Source: RI-92 sp040235555 (lineage in GTDB: Bacteria; Pseudomonadota; Gammaproteobacteria; UBA6429; Thiohalophilaceae). Taken from it: a stretch of 9,080 bases of DNA. A model generated the notes under the pieces. It was not told where the DNA came from and ran no database searches. It saw nothing but the letters and a program-made list of their open reading frames with translations. Each line of letters begins with the position of its first letter. Positions within the stretch are counted from its first letter, which is position 1. The stretch is taken from positions 1 to 9,080 of the forward strand of contig JBECKZ010000259.1 of the NCBI GenBank assembly GCA_040235555.1, read 5' to 3'. A program made the position numbers and the translations under genes. Of the stretch, positions 7,201 to 9,080 are shown one piece after another.

Positions 7201-7627
7201 AGCCGTCACACACCAGGTGATGTACGACAATGATGAGCGTGTTGACCTGGCTGGATTCACGTACCAGGATCAATCTCAACAACGGTCCCTGCTCGATATC
7301 GAAGGGCTGCAGCACCGCCTGTTGTCGAATCTCGTCGAGTTGCGCTTTGGGATCTTTACTCTGACTGATGTCGGCAAACTCCACTGCCGGTGGCAATACA
7401 TCGTGGACGAACAGCGTCGTGCCATCGCCACTGAAGGTCATGCGCAGGGAATCGTGACGTTTGGCCAGACGGCCAGTGGCCTGTTGCAGGCTTGCAAAAT
7501 CGATCTCACCCTCACCGTGCAACAACAGGGATTCGTTGAAGGCCAGGTTGCTCTCAACGCCATAAATATTGATTGCGTTAATCAGCTCACGCTGGGATTC
7601 GGTGGTTGCCGCTTTACATAAGATCAT
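1214..7627 (-). CDS. Bimodular nonribosomal peptide synthetase, C-A-PCP-C-A-PCP, predicted Gly-Gly
   Basis: This 2137-residue cytoplasmic assembly-line protein holds two complete extension modules. The order is C1 (about 5-445), A1 (460-945), PCP1 (968-1040), C2 (1061-1500), A2 (1520-2005), PCP2 (2021-2090) and a 47-residue tail. Both C domains keep HHxxxDG (H136/H137/D141 and H1194/H1195/D1199). Both PCPs keep the GGHS phosphopantetheine serine (S1001, S2054), so a 4'-phosphopantetheinyl transferase must act on them. Both A domains keep all core motifs and the A10 lysine (K936, K1996). Their pocket residues are identical and glycine-like. There is no epimerase, methyltransferase, thioesterase or reductase domain. 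The ATG at 7627 immediately follows the TAA of the aminotransferase protein in the same frame. C1 begins within about five residues of that ATG, so no later start is possible. The protein probably takes a beta-amino acyl chain from the upstream PKS-AMT protein and adds two glycines. Confidence 0.96.
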   Translation of the reverse strand: MILCKAATTESQRELINAINIYGVESNLAFNESLLLHGEGEIDFASLQQATGRLAKRHDSLRMTFSGDGTTLFVHDVLPPAVEFADISQSKDPKAQLDEIRQQAVLQPFDIEQGPLLRLILVRESSQVNTLIIVVHHLVCDGWSFAVLLEDLALLYSQQLSATGITLQPEDYFIDYMHALASEEYQDKQHQDLDYWTRIYHKLPAPLELPTDFPRSSERRLVASYQEYTLDADFVHHLRETAKKHKCSLVVLLIAAFGSLMNRLSGNDSVVVALPSAGQAMTGLNRVIGHCVNTLPILINIDEKTPLQQLLTEFRDSFFEQSEHQHITQGGLLRCLPLQRDLNTAPLASVMFNLDQDMYSFRFGNTEMTVGANPRRYEYFDLFLNVADNTRELTLQCQFNQGRFSNQTVLSWLQTYHRLLEEICNDANRPLSALPLIPTNPEWLASYVKKASGPRQDIPELVEQLAQVMSRSADSLALVCEATQLSYTQVDTLSNQIAHLLQDSNVKPGDLVGICLDRNSDLLPCLLGVWKAGAGYVPLDPTFPDERLHYMVDTAEPAMILTQAAYQSLYPDQSLLLLDKDRERINTQPDTSCQVQIDGESPAYVIFTSGSTGQPKGVQVPRRAVANFLQSMSQQPGLSAKDKLLAVTTLSFDISVLELFLPLWVGASVVVATRDDIVDGNRLRALIEQHQVNVMQATPSTWKLLLQADWQGNKQFTVLCGGEAFPADLVAQLVPICKAVWNMYGPTETTVWSTCHLIQNPDSPVMIGHPIGNTQCFIANEHQQLLPDGMPGELLIGGAGVATGYLARDDLTRERFIDNPYGEGKLYRTGDKARWTRDGLLEYFGRMDNQVKLRGYRIELGEIEVILRKHPQIQDCALGIISVAEGDQRLVAYVVAQGQQPQLSEIKHHLAAYLPDYMLPNHLLILEALPQTLNGKLDRKALAQLELHPASSENVSVQSEAAAPAQDLNEVQAKLLPIWQFALQTSSSNLDDNFFDLGGHSILIAQMIARIEETLAIRLSYREIYSAPTLRKLAALVENKLADRTQTQQRDHIHKRPNPDGRELSFAQQRLWFMEKLNGPTSAYNLPTAFHFRGKLNLDAFNAAFAEFLARQESMRYQIVADDEVHAKPIVSEDYPAVPLLDWNGVEKDKQQQMFVEYYSSRQKHVFSLQDYPLYIAELIRFADDWHTLFIMPHHVIFDGGSFDIFVHEITTLYRKHAGFEYKALPELTIQYADFASWNAEFIKSDAAKKQIDFWVEQLSGELQVLEFPADFPRPENDESDGETVEFVFKPGTVDRLNAFCKQHDVSIFMLLLANYGLMLHKYTEQTDLVVGAPVADRNKDVEAVIGLFVNPLPLRLRIDPHENFMVYLQRVKDVSLQALDNGEVPFEKLVEILNPPRDLSRSPIFQTSITYQDVTRRERKMGDIEVEQINLPFRESALDFNMWLKRRGDFLEGGIIYTTALYKQASMERVAQYYCGLLDQVLADHNKSVAAYTGYSAEENAAQLSRLVGPELGWRANPNMVALLEPSLRSHADKIAVVSGENNISYAALDLQSNQLANYLIGQGVSPGELVGVSMDRSVDMLVVLLGILKAGAAYLPLDPDFPVNRLQFMVQDAGIHHLIGNEKYFKLYPEIKQRIAMETLAAELASADADQPAIKIAADAPAYVIYTSGSTGLPKGVVVPHGAVVNFLSSMAQQPGMQADDVLLAVTTLSFDIAVLELYLPLLAGGKIALATKDEVADGTALIRLLNEHAVTLMQATPSTWRLLLASDWSGAAKLKALCGGEGLAQDLARELLPKIGQLWNMYGPTETTVWSTCMQVQDAGQIYLGQPLANTRCYILDADHQLVPEGATGELCIGGDGVTLGYHQREQLTAERFIDNPFAAGKLYKTGDKVRLTSDGQLEYLGRLDQQIKLRGYRIEIGEIEARLLDYPDIENGAVVIHGSAPAQKLVAFYTLTQGAKNSIMQIRKHMAQSLPKYMIPEQFIVVESLPLTPNGKIDRKTLSSHALSSQAHEVGVGQLPATASEKYYADLWRTFLKLDAVGLNDNFFDVGGHSLLSLEVANRARQEKGVVIPPRIFVMSTLGQIANAYPVNGEPVTAQVNTAPVAEPVVSAEKPGHEKSAVTNLFGKFFNKRQESQ
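1217..1357 (-). other. C-terminal tail after the last carrier domain, possible docking element
   Basis: Residues about 2091-2137. The first part is a low-complexity linker rich in Val, Pro, Ala and Glu (2090-2115). The end, A-V-T-N-L-F-G-K-F-F-N-K-R, is a short amphipathic and basic stretch with three Phe. This is far too short for an enzyme domain. A flexible linker ending in a short helix is typical of a tethered recognition motif, so it may recruit a downstream synthetase, a hydrolase or a membrane. No specific docking family is recognised. Confidence 0.5.
1358..1567 (-). other. NRPS domain PCP2: terminal peptidyl carrier protein
   Basis: Residues about 2021-2090. N-D-N-F-F-D-V-G-G-H-S (2044-2054) puts the phosphopantetheine serine at S2054. 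This carrier holds the finished chain as far as this protein goes. No thioesterase, reductase or terminal condensation domain follows. Confidence 0.93.
1613..3070 (-). other. NRPS domain A2: adenylation domain, predicted glycine, near copy of A1
   Basis: Residues about 1520-2005. Core motifs are intact: T-S-G-S-T-G-L-P-K-G (1669-1678), N-M-Y-G-P-T-E-T-T (1803-1811), Y-K-T-G-D (1887-1891), G-Y-R-I-E-I-G-E-I-E (1915-1924) and N-G-K-I-D-R (1994-1999). The pocket residues are D1714, I1715, L1718, Q1757, L1780, G1782, M1804, V1812, W1813 and K1996. Every one lies exactly 1061 residues (1060 for the terminal Lys) after its A1 counterpart and is identical to it. The same glycine prediction therefore applies. 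Confidence 0.82.
2471..2510 (-). repeat. Copy 1 of a conserved 40-bp segment shared by the two adenylation domains
   Basis: This stretch in A2, around the F-D-I-A substrate motif, matches 5654-5693 in A1 at 36 of 40 positions by hand comparison. A second nearby match (from 2181 and from 5364) has the same 3183-bp offset. The repeat reflects duplication or gene conversion between adenylation cores, not a mobile element. Confidence 0.7.
3128..4447 (-). other. NRPS domain C2: condensation domain between the two glycine modules
   Basis: Residues about 1061-1500. It begins L-S-F-A-Q-Q-R-L-W-F-M-E-K-L, the standard C1 motif of LCL-type domains. The catalytic motif H1194-H1195-V-I-F-D1199-G-G-S is intact, with Gly where Trp is common after DG. 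The R-H-E-x-L-R-T region reads R-Q-E-S-M-R-Y (1111-1117). V-G-A-P-V-A-D-R (1331-1338) and V-P-F-E-K-L-V-E (1385-1392) are normal. It should condense the chain on PCP1 with the glycine on PCP2. With an achiral residue as donor end, the stereo subtype matters little. Confidence 0.9.
4508..4726 (-). other. NRPS domain PCP1: peptidyl carrier protein
   Basis: Residues about 968-1040. The motif D-D-N-F-F-D-L-G-G-H-S (991-1001) places the phosphopantetheine-bearing serine at S1001. A polar, charged linker (about 1041-1060) leads into C2. Confidence 0.93.
4793..6250 (-). other. NRPS domain A1: adenylation domain, predicted glycine
   Basis: Residues about 460-945. The ATP-binding loop is T-S-G-S-T-G-Q-P-K-G (608-617), with N-M-Y-G-P-T-E-T-T (742-750), Y-R-T-G-D (827-831), G-Y-R-I-E-L-G-E-I-E (855-864) and N-G-K-L-D-R (934-939). 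By hand alignment to GrsA, the specificity positions are D653, I654, L657, Q696, L719, G721, M743, V751, W752 and K936. The glycine codes I recall are D-I-L-Q-L-G-L-I/V-W-K, so only conservative changes are present. The call rests on my alignment and remembered codes, not on a predictor run. Confidence 0.82.
5654..5693 (-). repeat. Copy 2 of the 40-bp segment shared by the two adenylation domains
   Basis: This is the A1 counterpart of 2471-2510, 36 of 40 bases identical, and covers the same F-D-I-S motif. Three of the four differences fall at synonymous or conservative sites as far as I can judge by eye. Confidence 0.65.
6293..7615 (-). other. NRPS domain C1: condensation domain accepting the PKS/AMT chain
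   Basis: Residues about 5-445 of the NRPS. The start T-T-E-S-Q-R-E-L, followed by N-L-A-F-N-E-S-L and L-A-K-R-H-D-S-L-R (54-62), is the pattern of C domains that follow AMT domains in hybrid PKS-NRPS proteins. The active site H136-H137-L-V-C-D141-G-W-S is intact. It should join the amino-acyl chain from the upstream carrier protein to the first glycine. It has almost no residues before its first motif, so there is no room for a classical N-terminal docking domain. Confidence 0.9.
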
Positions 7628-7630
7628 TTA
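7625..7630 (-). promoter_or_regulatory. Abutting stop/start (TAA then ATG) in the same frame between AMT protein and NRPS
   Basis: The TAA of the aminotransferase protein (7630-7628) is followed with no gap by the ATG of the NRPS (7627-7625), and the two frames are identical. Upstream of the ATG there is only a weak GAG (in CTGAGCGC, about 12 nt away) and no good Shine-Dalgarno, so initiation probably relies on ribosomes that have just terminated. Rare readthrough would join AMT directly to C1. Confidence 0.7.
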
Positions 7631-9080
7631 ATTGCGCTCAGCACTCAGACCAGGTGTCGTGGACTTGAACACGCCGATGGCCTGCATGCGCTCGATGGAA
7701 TTCAGGAAGGCCTGTTTGATCGCATCGATATCCGCATCGGTGTGGGCTGTAGTAAAGAACATCGGCCGCCCCAGATAAATATGAATACCCTGGCGGCGCA
7801 TATCGGCAAACATCACGTCAATGTATGGGACTTCTTCTTTCAGTTTAAGATACATCAGCGAACTGAACTGACCAATCTCCATGGGCAGATTGTTGTATTT
7901 GAAGATCAGGTTCATATCACGGGCAAAATCTTCCGCCTTCTGCGTCACACCCTGCTGCAACTGATTACCCTGTTCACGCAGATATTTCAGCACCGCCATG
8001 GCTGAGGCCAGCGCCAGCGGATGGCGCACAAAGGTCCCGGCAAAATAGGTGACACCCACCTCCGGTGCCGAGTCGTCACCGAACTGCCAGGCACCGCCGT
8101 CTAGGGTATCCATATATTTACGACTGCCGCCGATGATGCCGATGGAGATGCCGCCGCCGATCACCTTGCCATAGGTCGCCAGGTCGGCCTTAACGCCAAA
8201 GTGTTCCTGAGCCCCACCCAGGCCAACGCGAAAACCGGTAATTACTTCGTCCATGATGAAGGCAATCTCATGTTCCTCGGTCAGCTTCCTGAGCTCCTGC
8301 AGAAATTCACGCGGTTGCAGTGCCGGGTTACGGCTCTGCACCGGTTCAATCAGTACACCAGCAATATCATCGGCATTGTCACGAATGATATTGAGCGCTT
8401 CGGGATCGCCATAATCCAGGATCAGCATATTCGAGGCTGCTTCGGCCATGATCCCGGCCGCGGCAGGGCGACCCATGCGATCCGGGCCCGGGCGAACAAT
8501 CACCTCATCGGTGATTCCGTGATAGGCGCCATTAAACATCACCATGGTCTTACGTCCGCTGGCGGTGCGTGCCATCCGAATTGCGCCTAACACCGCTTCA
8601 GAACCGGTATTACAAAAGGCAAAGCGATCGAGCGGAATGGTATCGGCCAGCAGATCGGCCAGCTCCCCGGCAAGCGGGTGTTGTGGTCCGATTTCGATAC
8701 CTTGATCCAGTTGTGCCTTCATCGCCTCGATCACATACTCCGGTGAGTAACCCAGGAAATTGGAACCATAGCCGCACAAGGTATCGATATACTCATTGCC
8801 ATCGAGGTCCCAGAAGCGAGAGCCCTTGGATTTGTTAACAACAATCGGGTAGACGATCTCCTTTAACTCCGGACTGAAGCCGGAAGCGGTACGGGGATCG
8901 GCGAGGATGCTGCGATGTTGCTGGGCATAGGCCTTGGATGATTTTGTCTTATCAATGTATTCCTGCATCACCGCATTGATCTGTGACAACTGCTCATCGG
9001 TGAAGGTTATTTCCTTCTTGTCGAGATTAATCCTTGTCTGTGCACCGAATGCCTGTTTCTTTTCCTTCGCCGGCGCAACA
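7628..9080 (-). CDS. C-terminal part of a larger PKS-type protein ending in a PLP-dependent aminotransferase (AMT) domain
   Basis: The frame stays open to the right edge, so the TTG at 8989 that could open a 453-residue protein is internal. The 30 codons before it encode an Ala/Pro/Lys linker and then A-F-G-A-Q-T-R-I, the linker signature that precedes AMT domains in proteins such as McyE and MycA. The domain is a class III, glutamate-1-semialdehyde-aminotransferase-like fold. Counting from the TTG, it shows N-T-G-S-E-A (127-132) for phosphate binding, Y156-H157-G for cofactor stacking, D247-E-V-I-T-G-F-R, and K275 in T-Y-G-K-V-I-G-G-G as the Schiff-base lysine (codon 8167-8165). All key residues are present. 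It should replace the beta-keto group of a carrier-bound polyketide with an amine, giving a beta-amino acyl chain. KS, AT and ACP domains are expected beyond the window. The AMT type is confident; the PKS portion is inferred from the linker. Confidence 0.92.
   Translation of the reverse strand, partial: VAPAKEKKQAFGAQTRINLDKKEITFTDEQLSQINAVMQEYIDKTKSSKAYAQQHRSILADPRTASGFSPELKEIVYPIVVNKSKGSRFWDLDGNEYIDTLCGYGSNFLGYSPEYVIEAMKAQLDQGIEIGPQHPLAGELADLLADTIPLDRFAFCNTGSEAVLGAIRMARTASGRKTMVMFNGAYHGITDEVIVRPGPDRMGRPAAAGIMAEAASNMLILDYGDPEALNIIRDNADDIAGVLIEPVQSRNPALQPREFLQELRKLTEEHEIAFIMDEVITGFRVGLGGAQEHFGVKADLATYGKVIGGGISIGIIGGSRKYMDTLDGGAWQFGDDSAPEVGVTYFAGTFVRHPLALASAMAVLKYLREQGNQLQQGVTQKAEDFARDMNLIFKYNNLPMEIGQFSSLMYLKLKEEVPYIDVMFADMRRQGIHIYLGRPMFFTTAHTDADIDAIKQAFLNSIERMQAIGVFKSTTPGLSAERN

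Noticed and set aside
7625..7630. Programmed stop-codon readthrough or recoded residue at the TAA
   Set aside because: TAA followed by A is not a known leaky or selenocysteine context, and an ATG follows at once, so coupled re-initiation is the simpler reading. It is kept only as an alternative.
8201..8590. Plus-strand open frame of 129 codons
   Set aside because: Antisense to the conserved PLP-binding half of the aminotransferase; explained by codon bias of the real gene.
7628..8989. A stand-alone aminotransferase gene starting at TTG 8989
   Set aside because: The frame continues upstream without a stop to the window edge, and the upstream residues match the linker expected before an in-line AMT domain.
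1..9080. CRISPR arrays, tRNA/rRNA genes, insertion sequences, terminators, internal promoters
   Set aside because: The window is almost entirely coding on one strand, with no non-coding gap above 22 nt, no regularly spaced short repeats and no transposase-like frame.

Overview
The window is one continuous minus-strand block of coding sequence from a hybrid polyketide / nonribosomal peptide (PKS-NRPS) biosynthetic cluster. Transcription runs from right to left. Genes abut or overlap by a base, the largest gap is 22 nt, and no promoter, terminator, RNA gene, mobile element or CRISPR array is visible. The moderate GC content, tightly coupled operon and paired alpha/beta hydrolases of the kind known from exosortase loci suggest a Gram-negative bacterium, most likely a proteobacterium (perhaps gamma). 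This is inference only; a cyanobacterial or other origin cannot be excluded from one operon.

Layout in order of transcription. (1) 9080-7628: the C-terminal part of a larger protein that enters from beyond the right edge. It ends in a class III, PLP-dependent aminotransferase (AMT) domain of the type found in-line in PKS-NRPS proteins such as mycosubtilin MycA and microcystin McyE. (2) 7627-1214: a 2137-residue bimodular NRPS, C-A-PCP-C-A-PCP, with no thioesterase or reductase. Both adenylation domains read out the same ten-residue pocket, D-I-L-Q-L-G-M-V-W-K, one or two conservative changes from the known glycine code. (3) 1214-453: an alpha/beta-hydrolase-fold protein whose nucleophile elbow is G-L-R-L-G and which has no histidine near its C-terminus, so the usual triad is missing. 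(4) 430-1, running off the left edge: a second, distantly related alpha/beta hydrolase with a cysteine elbow, G-L-C-S-G.

Working model (inference). An upstream PKS module makes a beta-keto acyl chain. The AMT domain converts the keto group to a beta-amine. The NRPS adds Gly and Gly. The chain, a beta-amino-acyl-Gly-Gly thioester, is released or processed by a factor outside the NRPS, and the two unusual hydrolases are the obvious candidates. The most notable points are the single in-frame TAA that separates AMT from the first C domain (fused in MycA and McyE), the identical Gly-like codes, the missing release domain, the tail after the last carrier domain, and the pair of non-canonical hydrolases resembling the exosortase-associated hydrolase 1/2 pair.
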